The translations under genes and the position numbers were made by a program. Shown in pieces: positions 12,719 through 25,700 of a stretch of 64,000 bases of DNA. Origin of the DNA: Rotaria sp. Silwood1. Taxonomy: Eukaryota; Rotifera; Eurotatoria; Philodinida; Philodinidae. Location: the NCBI GenBank assembly GCA_905250075.1, contig CAJNOP010000930.1, forward strand, positions 1-64,000, read 5' to 3'. The notes beneath the pieces were generated by a model. It ran no database searches, was not told the DNA's origin, and was given only the letters and a program-made list of their open reading frames with translations. The stretch's first letter is position 1. Every line of letters begins with the position of its first letter.

Positions 12719-15700
12719 ATGATGCATAGTAATTCTGATAATTCTATTGAACCTTTTAATTCTTCACAACGAACTCATCGAAGTCAAAGTGCAGTAAGAT
12801 ATAAAAGCTTTAGTGTTTTTCTTTTTTGGTTATAAAATTAGTTTATTTTATTCATAGATTCAAGCTCATCGTGGTGATGTACCAAGTAAACATGATGAAT
12901 ATTTAATTCAATTACAAGAACGAAATCGTTTACTTAAAGCATATCATAATCAACATCAACCAAAAGATAGTAATTTAAAAAAACGAGAAACCGGTTTTCA
13001 ATTATATTTAAATGGAGCACATAGTGTACGACAACGACGACCACCATCAATAATAAGTAAAATAATAATAATAATAGATAATAATTCATGATTATTTTTT
13101 AGATACACCATCAAATCGAACTATAACACCTTCACCATATTTTTCTGATTTTTCATTTCCAACACCATCAAATACAACACAACAAAATAATTCATTACCA
13201 TCAAATGGTCGTCGTCGATGGATACCATCGACAAAAACAAAAATTAAAACCGCTGATGGTTCTATTATTGCTGATATTGATCAAAATTCTATATCTAATC
13301 ATACTTCACATATGCCACATTCAAAATCTTTATTTAATAATAAACAATCTCAACAAATATCATCAAAACGTGCAGTACAATCAGCTGGAACACCCAGTCA
13401 AGCATTACCAAAATCAGCATGGAATAATCATGTTATTGAATTAGATGCTAGTCAAATAAAATCAAATGGTTTAAATGATCAAATATCATTTTGTAAAATG
13501 AAACCAGAAAATATTGATCAAAGTTGGATGCCAAATTGGTTTTCTAATAAGAAACCGAATGAAGATGAAATTCAAGGTAAATCTTTTTCTTTTTTTAATA
13601 AAAGATCAAGATGAACAAGGTCATTTTTACGCTTCAAATTGAGTTGACGCCATTTTTTTTATCGATTTGTAGTAAGGCATGATGCCTGAACATATAATAC
13701 AGGTTAGTTTTTGTACAAAATGAGTCAATCGCTTTCGAATCGGGACTATGTGCATCATGTAGGTCCTAGTGACTATAAATATCCTGAAAAGAGTTCGAGT
13801 CTCATATCTTATTACTGCCGAGATATTGCATTTTTAGGGTATTTTTTCGCTCAAGCCCGTGGAGTTTCAAATTTCGACTTGAAACTTTGCATAGAGACAA
13901 ATCTTAGTGAGAATAGTTTATTTTGAAAGCTTCAGATCTTTTCGTTGTTCCTATTCTAAAATATGGCTATAGTAACAACATGTTGTTCGCATCCCTGATA
14001 TACTAGTATTTTCCGATGTTCTTATTTCAGAATAGGAGTAATGGAAAATGTTGAAACTTTCACAATACATTATTCATACTAAGACCTGTCTCTGTACAAA
14101 ACTTTCAAGTCGAAATTTGAAACTCTGTTTTTCTGGTGTTTCTGAGAAGAACCACGGAATTCAGCGAAAAAAATACTCTAAAAATGCAATATCTCGGCAG
14201 TAATAAGATATGGGACTCGAACCCTTTTCCAGATATTTATAGCTCACTAGGTCCTACATGATGCACATAATCCCGACTCAAAAACGATTAATCAGTTATG
14301 TGTGGTCCTTCGTTAGTCAAATATGAACTATAGAGGTTTGTTGGTAGATTGATCGACTATAAGAGCTAAGGGCTGGTGCTCTTCGTCACCGGCATGTTCT
14401 ATCGTTTATTGGGTCCAAAGAGACGCCAAAATATGCTGCGGATGTCGTGAAAATCCAGTTCAATATTGTATTTAACACATCAATTAATGTTTACACACAA
14501 TCCTCTAATATACCGAATCGAAAATCCATTTCTATGATTATCAGTTTAGATAATTCAATAGCTGACATAGAGAGTCGAAAATTATGTATGCATTTCTTCT
14601 TGACTTCTATTAGAAGATTTTGATTGGCAATATTTTATAATTCATATTCAAATAAATAACAGTATTTTAGCTGTAAAGCATATTTTTGAAGTACCTAGAT
14701 TAAACAAATTAGTCTACTCATGAGTGAAAGAACTATGAAAACCTCGATTTTTCAAAGCTCCTCTCAAAATGTTTTTAAGTCATTCTGTATACTTCAACGA
14801 ATAGAAAAATTAATCTATGTGTAATATCATCAAACATCATGTCACACAGTAAATCGATAAAAAGTAGAGCTGATTTTTTTCAATGCAAAAAAAAAAAAGA
14901 ATGACCTTATTCATGCTTTCACCTAAAAATAAAAGAAGAAATATTATATATTTTGTTTTTCTTTTCAGATTATGATTCCGATTTTGAAGAAACTTCAGAT
15001 TCAGATGATGATGATAATCATCAATTATTAAATCATGTTTGTAAGTTGATATTTTTATCATTCAAATTATGATAGTAGAAAAACAAAAACAAAAAAAAAA
15101 TTTTTTGTTTTTCAGCTTTATCTTTCGATGATATCCCATCAATAGTTGAATTAGTAAGTCAAAAAAAAGAATAGTGACGAAAGCAAAAGAAAAAACTAAT
15201 CATAGATTAATCTTTAGTCTATAATTCCTGAACAAAACAATGATAAGAAAAATAAATCTCAAGAACAAACTTCTTTTGAATCACCATCGGTCGGTAGGTA
15301 AGATAAAAAAAAGAATTTCTTTTTTTTATTTTATTTTTTTTTACTAACGACAACTACGTTGTTAAGAAGAAGGCAACTTAGCAACTTCTATAAAAAGAAA
15401 AAAAAAGGTAGAACCAAAAAAAGAAAAAGAAAAAAGAAGACAAGTATTCTTAAAGTAATATAATGGTGAATTTAATTTTTGTGCACATACTGTTTTTTTA
15501 TTGATTGTTAGTTGAAAAAATATATTACACACGTATTGTTTTCTTATTATTATATATTTAACTAAAAATGAGTCGTCGAAATATATCAAAAACTCCTATT
15601 CCAAGTTGTTATAATGTATCAAGATCAGGAGATAATCGATCGGGTAATAGTTTTTTGCTCTTTGTTCAAAACAAAAAAAAAAAAAAATTTTCTTTCAATT

Positions 15701-18700
15701 TCAATGAATAATATATCAACAGATTAGACAATAACAAATACTAAACATTTTTTAGAAAGTAAACGAATTTATAATTAAATATTTTGTAAACGTTATTCTT
15801 TTCCTGTTTTTTTTTTTGGTATATTATTAAAATTTTTTAAGAAAAAAAACATGCAGGATGACTTTGAAAAGAAAAAAAAAATAATTTTGTTTTTCTTAAC
15901 TGCATACAAATGTTTTTCTTATAGAGATCATTGTAGGAAAGAAATACTTGATGTTGTAATTACTTTTGTTTTTTTTTTTTCTTAATATAAATTGTTACGA
16001 GTATTTATTTGAATATAGGAGCACGACTTGTCGGAGGCGATCCAATCAAGAATAGTAATAATCAACAATTACTTGTCGTTGGAACAAGACAAAAAGCAAG
16101 AGTAATTGATAGTCTTGATCTTGAAAATTTTTTACATCCAAAGTATGATGTTTTTTTTTGGTGTAGATATAAATGAGATATAATTATTATTGTGTGTATA
16201 TAGAGAAGTTCATATTGATACAGAAATTGATGATCGAAAATCACCGGGTTTACAACAAATATCAAATAGACGAAGTCCATTTCGTGATCCAAGTTCCAAC
16301 GGTAAAATTTCAGCAATTAGACATTTGAAAAATATCTTTTATTTGTCATAGTTGGATAGATCTTATTGAGTTATCTTTACAAATAATTGTTTTTCGTATA
16401 TCCGAATAATACGCTTTGTAGTAAAAATTAGATCTCACAGAAAAGCATCAAGCGTCAATAGTTTCAATATTTTCTTTTAATTGAATTCATCATATTATTA
16501 GGAACCAAATTTCAGACATATTGTATTGTTGAGAAAATCGATTTTTTTTTCGATATGATAATAGTACGCGATTTATTGAAGAGTAAATTCAATTTTACTA
16601 CAAAAGTATATTAACTCGATGAAATCTTACCAATTATGACAAAAAATAAGAAATAATCAGCTTCTTAACTAAACTTTATCATATCATGCAAAATAGACTG
16701 TCGTACACCAAATACCGATCGGCTTGAAAACTCCATAACTCAAATTGATCTGTTCAGTCGAAGGCATCGTGGGATGTTTGAAAGTATTTTTAAAAAAAAA
16801 AGTAATCTTTCTAATTGAAACATTTAATTTTTTCTTTTTTTTATCAGCTGAACGCATAGAAGAATATTTTACTAATAGTACATCAAAATTCGAAAATGAC
16901 AATGATGAAGAACAGTAAAATTATATTTTATTTTCTATAAATAAAAAAATAAAAATTGAAATTCTTTTAGATTTACAATACCTGAATTACCTAGTGGTGA
17001 ACAATTAGTTTTAAATTTAAAAACAACATGGGGTGATCGTCATTATATTGGTTTAAATGCTATTGAAATATTTTCTAGTCAAGGTTATCCAGTTGTAATT
17101 CGAAAAGTATGATATATATTTTTTTTTGTTCTCGAAAATTAATTAAAACAAAAAAAAAAGTAAATAGAATTAATCATTTCATTTTGATAGATAACAGCAG
17201 ATCCAGCAGATATAAATGTCTTACCTGAATATGGTAATGATCCACGTGTTGTAACTAATTTAATTGATGGAGTTAATAAAACTCGTGATGATATTCATAT
17301 GTGGCTTGCACCATTTACACCTGGTGAAAATCATTTAATTTATATTACATTTGAACATCCAACAAAAATTGCTATGATTAGAATATGGGTAAGATTATGA
17401 AATATTTAAATTGATTTAGAAAATTAAAATCTATTGAAATAAAAAAAAGAAAAGTAATGCAAATTATTAACAGATTATTATTGCAAAAAAAAAATTCATT
17501 TACACCTGTAATTTTAATTAGAGTTTTTTAGTAATTTCAAAAAAAGGTGTCTTTTTTTGTGATTGTGAAATTACAAAAAAATATAATTATCATTGACAGA
17601 ATAAAAATACTCACATTTAATTATAGATTTCATATGTGGAAAAAAATCTATTTACAGATGAATTGATTAATAAGCAATATTGCAAATTAGAATTCTATTT
17701 ATTTTTTTAAACAATAAATCATAATCATTGATCGATTGAAAATTTTCTTAATCTAATCAAGTCCTACCTTACAAATAAAATATTAGCTTAAATAACAGAA
17801 GAATCAATTAAGATACTTTCCTCATGAGACAAAAGAAACTATATAAAATCTAACATGATCTCACTCAAAAAATATAGACAATCATACACTAATGTACATC
17901 ATATTATTACAATAATATCTTGCTAGCATGAAAATAAGTAAAGTTGATGTTTTCCCTTTATACTTTATCACACTAATACTCTTGTGTAAGATTCTCTTGA
18001 AAAATTATGCATGAAATAATGATAAAGTATTATAATATTATTGAATTCATCCTATTTCATCTCAGTTAATAGTCACAGTTACTGAACATGTTAGCAAATT
18101 GAATCAAATTTAAAGTTTTCTATTACTATGATTGTGATTCTACGATCATCAATCAAGTAACTTGATTACTGATCAACATCAGAGGCATACATATCAAAAT
18201 GATATTATGCTAATTAAAATACTTATTTTTAGAGACTGGGAAAGATTATCCCATCGACTTAAGAGAGTATCATATGAAATGATCTTTCTCATGCTGGTAG
18301 TTTACTCGATGACGTATTTTTGTTACTTACAAGAGAATATTTTCAATTGTCACATCGCTTTTTGAGTCGAGCGTATGCACGTCATGTAGATCCTCATGAT
18401 CAATGAGTACTATGGAAAAAGTTCATGCTGCTTGCCGAGATATTGCTCTTTTTACTGTATGTTTAAGAAAAAAAAGCTGTGGTCCCCCTTAGGAACACTA
18501 GGAAAACTGTAGTTTCGAATTTCAACTTGAAACTTGTCATAGAGTCAGGCCTCAATGAGAATCGTTTATTGTGAAAGTTTCAGATCTTTTGATTGCTTCT
18601 AGTCTGAAATAAGAACATCGGAATTTGTTGGTGTATATAAGCGATTTTATCATAGCTATATCTTAGGATAGGAACAACGAAAAGATCTGAAACTTTCACA

Positions 18701-21700
18701 ATAAACTATTCTCATTGCGGCCTATCTCTATGGAAAGTTATTCGAAACTTAATGTTCCTGAGAGGAACCACAGCTTTTTTTTCTTTAAAACATACAGTAA
18801 AAATGCAATATCTCAGCAGTAGTAAACTAGTGGCACGCACTTTTTTTTTGAAAGTATTCAAAGACCATTAGGTCCGACATGATGCGCATACATTCGACTC
18901 AAAAGCGATGTAACAGTTAGAAATATTCCCTCGTTAGATCTTGACTAATAACAGACATTCTTGCATTGCTATGTTCATAAAATTTTCTCAAAATCTTGGC
19001 CTTTGAATAATGATTATAACTGAAATATATGAAGAGTTTTGTACAGTTTCATATCCATAGTATTATTCTTATTTCTTTTTTAAGAATTACAATAAAAATC
19101 GTATTCATTCTGTACGTGGTGCTAAAGATGTTGAAATAAGTCTTGATGGTTTTATGATATTTAAAGGTGAAATAAGTCAAGCTTGTGGTAATATTATAGC
19201 TACAAATGATCCATCAGCCTATGGAGAAGTTTGTATTTTATTTTTTATTATTTATTATATTAAACTAAATTATATTTAAGACTATTTTATTTACAACTGA
19301 TGATGAAATTCTTGAAAAAATATCAATTCATGATGAAATGTATGTTGATCAAGAAACTGCTCAAAATGATGAAGAAAATATACGAACAAATGCAAATCGA
19401 CCACCAACTGCTGAAACTAATGTAAAAAAATTTATTTCTATTATATAATTCTTTCATTTATATATATAAAATAGATTCGACCAATGACACGTGCTATGTT
19501 ACGACGACCATTTACAGCTATTCGTTCATTAAATGAAAGTCAAATATCAGAATATTATGGAAGAAGTATATCATCAAATGAAGAATTTCAAATATCAATT
19601 CTTTTCTTTTCTTTTTTATAGAATTAATTTTGACTATAACAGAAACATGGGGTGATAAACATTATTGTGGTTTAACAGGTATTGAAATTATTGATATAAA
19701 TGATGTTGAATGTATAATACAATCATATGATGCACGTCCACGTGATATAACTGTTCTACCAGGAAATGCTAATGATGTTCGAACACTTGATAAGTAAAAT
19801 AATAAAATGAAAATAATTCTGTTTCTATTTTTTTGACAAATTATTTTAGATTATTTGATGGTGAAAATCTTACTTGTGATAATCGTCATATGTGGTTATG
19901 TCCATTTCGAAAAAAAGAAAAAGTACGGATTTTTATATCATTAAATGGATCAAAACGATTACATGGTTTACGTATATGGAATTATAATAAATCATTAGAT
20001 GATACATATCGAGGAGTAAGTTTAATAGATTTCTTTTTAAGAAAAAAAAATACATCATTGATTTATATGAATGTAGGTTAAACGACTTCATGTACAATTA
20101 AATGATAAGATTATTTCACCAAAACAAGGCTTTCTATTAAGACGTGCACCTGGTCATTGTTTTTTTGATTTTGCACAAGAAATTGTTTTTGCTCATGCTA
20201 AAACCATACATGATAATTTACAAAAAAAGTATTAACAAATTTTTTTTTTATCTTAAAGAAAAACAGTACATATAACTCAAATTTAAATAACCAATAGAGT
20301 TTTCTATCAAATGTTTTATAGATAAGCTATAAGTTTCTGGCAAACTATGAAAAGGAGATAATAGAAAATGCAGTAGTTGCTTAGTTTGTTCAGATTTAGT
20401 ATAGAACAGAGGTCCAAACAGGCCACGCTTTTTAGATCTGCAGGGTCTGTCAAGCTTTTCGAGCGAGTACAATAATGATAACAGACTAAAAACCAGAGGT
20501 CCAAACAGGGCACTAGGACTATTGCTCAACCTGATTCTGACCCGCCTGCCATAGGCATCACCCATGGTTTTCAGACTAGTGCAAGTGACAGGTCAAAAAT
20601 TGCTTGGACCTCTGACTTGCACTAGGCTGAAAACCATCGGTGATGCCAGGTCAGGATCAGGTTGAACAATAGCCCTAGTGCCCTGTTTGGATATCTGGCA
20701 TAGAAAGCATTTGATAGAAAATTCCATTGACTATTTGAATTAGAGTTAAATGCTCGATATCAAAAATATGATTTTTTTATAGACAATCGTTGGCTACTAA
20801 TCGTGACATTGAGTCAGATATATCAATGCCAAATGGATGTAAGTACAAAAGGTTTTATTACCGAATAAAAACGATTGTTTTTTTTTTTGTGCTTTACAAA
20901 TTATTTTCATAGATGATAAAGATACTTAGCGAGGATACAAAATCTACCATAAAAAAAAAAGGGAAAATTTCTTCTGAAAGAAAATCATCTCTTACATGAG
21001 AAAAATCTCAAAATACATAAAGTATCATATTCATTTTTATCTATTATAAGATTTCTTCTTTAGAGATATCTAAAGTATACTCAGGTTTCTATATTAGTAT
21101 AACGTTATCCATTATTTGCTTTCAATGTATACATTTTATGGTTGCAATGTATCAGTATATATTCCTATTGACTTAAATTATAGAATGTAATGATCGTATT
21201 GGAGTGTGAATGTCATCGAAAACAAAACTCTTATACCCACACTATATTAGGATATTACAAATAGAAAAAATTTGTAATTGATGTTCAAATATTAACAAAA
21301 ATGAAAATGATTGTTCGAGATTATTTTTTAATCATTAGTATTTGATATTTGAAGAAACCTTTTTTTTATTTTTTTTTAAATAAGGAAAGAAAACATTGAA
21401 TTATTATCATGTTTATTTAAATACTATTTGTAGTTATTTATGAATTTCAACTACATTCAACTCATGGTGATGCTTATTATATTGGATTAAATGGTTTAGA
21501 ATTTTATGATGAACATGGTGAATTTATTGGTTTAACTGAACAAAGTATAAAATATTTGCAAAAAAAATAAAATAAATATATAATTTTATTTTGTTTTTTT
21601 TTAATAGATATTGCTGCTTATCCTCATAGTGTAAATAGTCTTAATTCAGGTACAGACAATGATAATGATGTTCGTACACCAGATAAATTAATTGATGGTG

Positions 21701-22450
21701 AAAATGATGAAATTGATGGTACACATTGTTGGATTGCACCTATTTTAGCTAATGTTGTATGTAGATTGAATGAAAAATTTTTTTTTGAAATATTAAAAAA
21801 AAAAATTCTTTTATTTTTATTTTAAGATAAATCGAATATTTGTTATTTTTGATCGACCAACATCTGTATCTATGATAAAAATATGGAATTATGCTAAAAC
21901 TCCTAATCGTGGTGTTAGAGAATTTTCTGTATGTATAAATATTTTTTGTTTCTGATAAACATTAAAATTATGATTTATTTATTAGTTACTTGTTGATGAT
22001 TTACTTGTATGGACAGGTATATTAGATAAAATAGATGAAAAACAAGTGCCTTTTAATACAATTCTATTTTCTGATGAAAGAATTCTTACTGAACATGAAA
22101 AACAAAGTGTCTTAGAGTATATAGATATAATTTGTAGTTTTCAAATATTCATCATACTTTTTATTTTAGAAATAAAGGCTCACCAGATAATATTTCCAGT
22201 CAAACATCAAATAGAGATCAAACTGTTGATTATTGTAAGATATTTTCATAAGTTATCTATTACTTCAATTGCTAAGAATTAAATTTCAGAAAAAAAAAAC
22301 AAACATTTCTAAAGCCTTTTCTTTTTTTTGCAAGAAGAAATGATAGTACATTGAATGATTTGTTTATATTTTGAAATTTCTTATCATTTTTTGTTTTTTT
22401 CAGCCCAACGTCCAACAACATCCGTTCCACGTAATAACAAACGACGCTAA
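12719..22450 (+). CDS. KATNIP: katanin-interacting protein (KIAA0556 orthologue)
   Basis: Twenty-four exons join to 1030 aa: 12719-12793, 12858-13056, 13103-13576, 14969-15040, 15116-15153, 15218-15293, 16019-16142, 16204-16301, 16848-16914, 16971-17106, 17191-17388, 19085-19228, 19281-19421, 19475-19565, 19622-19793, 19850-20015, 20077-20228, 20783-20838, 21434-21544, 21608-21756, 21827-21928, 21986-22125, 22170-22234, 22404-22450. The N-terminus (KHDEYLIQLQERNRLLK, then GFQLYLNGA) and the acidic DYDSDFEE match KATNIP. Three DUF4457-type units follow, each with a G-D-x-H/Y-Y-x-G-L core, 'P.....LPxxxxDxRT.....DG' and a W-N-Y-x-K strand; the C-terminal GVREFSLLVDDLLVWTGIL is diagnostic. KATNIP binds katanin and microtubules at ciliary bases and is a Joubert syndrome gene in humans. 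This copy is shorter than the human protein (about 1600 aa), mainly in the linkers. TTTTAG lies just before the ATG, compatible with spliced-leader addition. Confidence 0.93.
13720..14310. mobile_element. foldback element, copy 1 of a family, in KATNIP intron 3
   Basis: Outer arms are reverse complements: GTGCATCATGTAGG near 13749 pairs with CCTACATGATGCAC near 14254. Inside them the motif TGCCGAGATATTGCA near 13816 recurs inverted near 14189, and AAGATCTGAAACT-type sequence surrounds the centre. No open frame lies inside. I could not fix a clean target duplication. It shares its sequence with the element at 18360-18920. Confidence 0.75.
15568..15643 (+). other. possible alternative first coding exon of KATNIP
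   Basis: ATG at 15568 opens 25 codons ending TCG-G before a GTAATA donor. It has the same length (76 bp) and the same splice phase as annotated exon 6, so it would join exon 7 in frame. It has no usable acceptor in front of it, so it fits a start exon from an internal promoter, giving a form that lacks the N-terminal domain. It could also be chance. Confidence 0.35.
18360..18920. mobile_element. foldback element, copy 2 of the same family, in KATNIP intron 11
   Basis: Arms pair around a centre near 18640: CGCTTTTTGAGTCGA at 18357 against TCGACTCAAAAGCG near 18896, and ATACAGTAAAAATGCAATATC near 18793 against its inverse near 18455. Motifs such as AGATCTGAAACTTTCACAATA and TGCAATATCTC are shared with copy 1, so the two are diverged members of one family in two introns of the same gene. 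Confidence 0.75.
20272..20752. mobile_element. foldback MITE in KATNIP intron 17, possible TA target
   Basis: The ends pair as ACTCAAATTTAAATA...TATTTGAATTAGAGT, with TTTTCTATCAAATG inverted inside each end and a second inverted pair (CTAGTGCAAGT...ACTTGCACTAG) at the centre. The outer dinucleotide on both sides is TA, as in Tc1/mariner insertions. The interior is GC-richer than the host intron. There is no coding potential. Confidence 0.65.
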
Positions 22451-22708
22451 ATTTATAAAACATATATATATATATATTTCGTGTCGTCCGTCAGATTATT
22501 TTATTTAATTATTTATCTATTAATCATTCATTTATAATTTGCAAAAAAACAAAAAAATAAAATAAAACATCAAAAACAAAAACAAAGTCTAAGTACTGTT
22601 CTTATTATTAGGAATACATACATATATATATATAACAAGAAAACAAAATTTCACTGGGACAAAATCTGACTGAAAGAATTTTCTTTTTTTTTATGAAAAC
22701 AAAATATT
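22451..22708. other. 3' intergenic spacer between convergent KATNIP and adenylate cyclase
   Basis: About 260 bp holding the two 3' untranslated regions, with an AT dinucleotide run near 22463-22480 and several AATAAA-like sites around 22555-22566. Confidence 0.6.
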
Positions 22709-25700
22709 TTATTTATTCAATGTATTGCATATAGTTGAAAGATTTGAAGTTGATGTTGGCATCATATAACCACGTGGACGAACTAAATATGTTGTCATAT
22801 TACCTTTACCTTTAACATAAATTGGTCCACGACATTCACATGGATAACCATGTTCAAATAAAACTCGTTGTGTTTCTTCTGGAACCTAAATATAATTGTA
22901 ATTCATTTTATTTAATAAACAAACAAAATAGTTTTTGTTAATTTACATGTATACAACTAACCACACCAGTACTATCCATACGTGAAGCAACATTTACTGT
23001 ATTACCCCATATATCATATTGAGGTTTTTTTGCACCAACAATACCTGAAATATGGTCGAATGAAAATGATTGAAAAAGAAAAAATACATTTTGTATTAAT
23101 AGCGAAATATTCGTAATAAAGATTTTATAATCTATTGATTGATTATCTTTATATATATTTTTATCATTGTTAGATATGTGTATGAAATCTTCATTACTAT
23201 CCTATATCTATAAAATCAGGAATTCTAGTTAGGATGCATCAATTTCATTATTATACATGGTGACCCGTAATTGTGAAAAATCTTTGCGTAGATGCGGTAC
23301 TTTTATCTTAACTATGCATAATTGTGAGTCTTCCGTCATAATTATGCATAGTTAAGATAAAAGCATCACATTTACGGATAGTTATACCGTCTTTTTTGAA
23401 ATTATAGGTTACTGAATGATAGCAGTATGACCGTAACTACGCTAAAAATCGAATACCTATAAAGACAATGTGATTTTCAATTAGATATGCATATTACTAA
23501 GTTTAAGCTTCCGCCACGGCTGGTTACAGACTAATCTTGAGTAAATTATTCACGACTATTTCCTTAAATCATTCACCTGTTAACATAATCACTACATTTT
23601 GACATATTTTTGCTTCTCCAATCAGTCCCCGCAATCTATTTTCTGGATACGATTTGTATGTTGATCGTTGGTGTACTTAGGGTTGACTAAAAGTTCTGAT
23701 TACGGTGTTTAAAGGACCTTGTCGGATAAGATAATCTATTCAGAAAAGAAAAACTAAATATATCATGTTGTAGAGCTTTTTTGCGGCGCGTCGAATGGGA
23801 TATAGTAAATCCTATTTTCATACGATTTTGAAGGAACTAGAGTCAATTTACTGATAGATAACTGTACACTAACACCTAAGCATAATAGGCTACTCAATAT
23901 TGTGGTCCTTGATATTAGTCGCAAGTATTTGTAAAATATTTTTTTCTCATATGCGACGTTGTAAAGTTTTTGACGGGCTGCAATATCATATAAGTAGCAT
24001 CTCCGCTTATCTTGTCGGTGTGGATATCGGTGAGTGTACAGTTGTCTATCAGTAAATTGACTCTAGTTTCTTCAAGGAGTTATGAAAATAGGATTTACTA
24101 TATACCATTCAATGCGCCGCAAAAAGCTCTACAACATGGTATCTTTGGTTTTCGCTTTCTAAATAGATTACCTTACCCGACAAGGTCTTTTAAACATCGT
24201 GGTCAGAACTTTTGGTCAGTCCTAAGTAAATAGGAAACTTTGCACCAGACTGGTCTTCTTTTTATCCGCAGTTATAATTCGATAAATATTAAGCAGATAA
24301 ATAAACATTTCTGAATCCTATCAACTATAGAAAAAATATCGGACTTGTCAAAAACCGAAACATAATCGTTTTGAGCTTAAACTTCATTATTAAAAATGAA
24401 ACATATCGAAATAATCATTTTAAAAAATTCAATTAATTCATTTACCAGCAACAAGAGGACCATTACACATGCCAACACGTAATTTAAAATCATTGAAACA
24501 ATCTCGATTAATTCCTTCAAGTGCTGCAATCATTGCAAAAGCAAATTCAGCAAGTGCAACAATATTTTGATTATATCGTTCTCTTGTCTAGATAAAAAAT
24601 ACGAATTAAAAAGACAAATTATAAAAAAAAAGAAAAATTGCTTTTTCTCCATACCATTCGATGTTCAACACCTGGATTAAGACCAGCTGCTGCCATATAA
24701 GTATGACCAATAGTTTTTATTTTTTCTACACAACTAAATTTATTTTTATCTAATAACTAAAAATGAAAGAAAAATAAGATAAATAAAGAAAATTTTCGTT
24801 TATTAATACAAACTTTATCAAATTCTGCAATGATTTCATTAAGTAATCTTAAACATTCTAATCCATCATTATTTACATCCGATTGAACATAAAATTCTTT
24901 AAAATTAGGTATTGATGCAAACATAACAACAACATTATCATAACTTTCATGATAAAGACCCTAAAAAAAAACAAATTTTATTTAGATATCAAAAATTCTT
25001 ATTATTTAATTATTTTTAAATAAATAAGAACAGACAACTATAAGATTGCAATTACAGAACGAACCACTTTCAAAAGCTTCTCCACACATATGACTAGTTA
25101 AGACAGAAAGCCGGCTTGACGCATAGTTCTTGCGCTCTATTACTTGAGTTTCCCATCGTGACTAACAAACTACAAGGAGGGTCATTTCATAGTTGATAGT
25201 ACTAAGCTTCGAACGGAGTACCTTGTAGATACGTATTGAACTACGTAACCACTCAATCATGGCTGCTCCGGACTTTCAGAGAAAGACCTTTACTATCAGA
25301 GATATGCACCGCGCCTACGAGTTTCTTAAAAAATAGTGCTTCATTTTTGTGCACTTACCTAGAAAGAACAACATCACTTTGAAAGCTGTTAGTGCAATTC
25401 CTCCGGGATTAAAAATGTGAAACACGATGTAGCTGTTCTTTCTAATCATTTTCAAACTGTTTATTTCCACCAATTTTTCGAGGCACTGATTCACAACTGT
25501 TTACTTAATCCTCTACAACTAATTTAAGAAACTAGTACATCGATTTCAAGAACAAGCTATTGATATACGGCTTTTAATCGCATATCAACAATGCCGTGAT
25601 CCCTTCGGAGCCCATCTGTAACGGTCTGGGTGATGGAGAGTGAGTGCAAAATTTCTACCCTATACACTTCAACATTCCTTTAAGATCGTGTTTCACAAAA

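Noticed and set aside
20248..20565. 105-codon open frame on the minus strand
   Set aside because: It is the inverted-repeat arm sequence of the intronic element, with no coding signature.
24012..24233. 73-codon open frame on the plus strand
   Set aside because: It lies wholly within one arm of the foldback element at 23674-24228.
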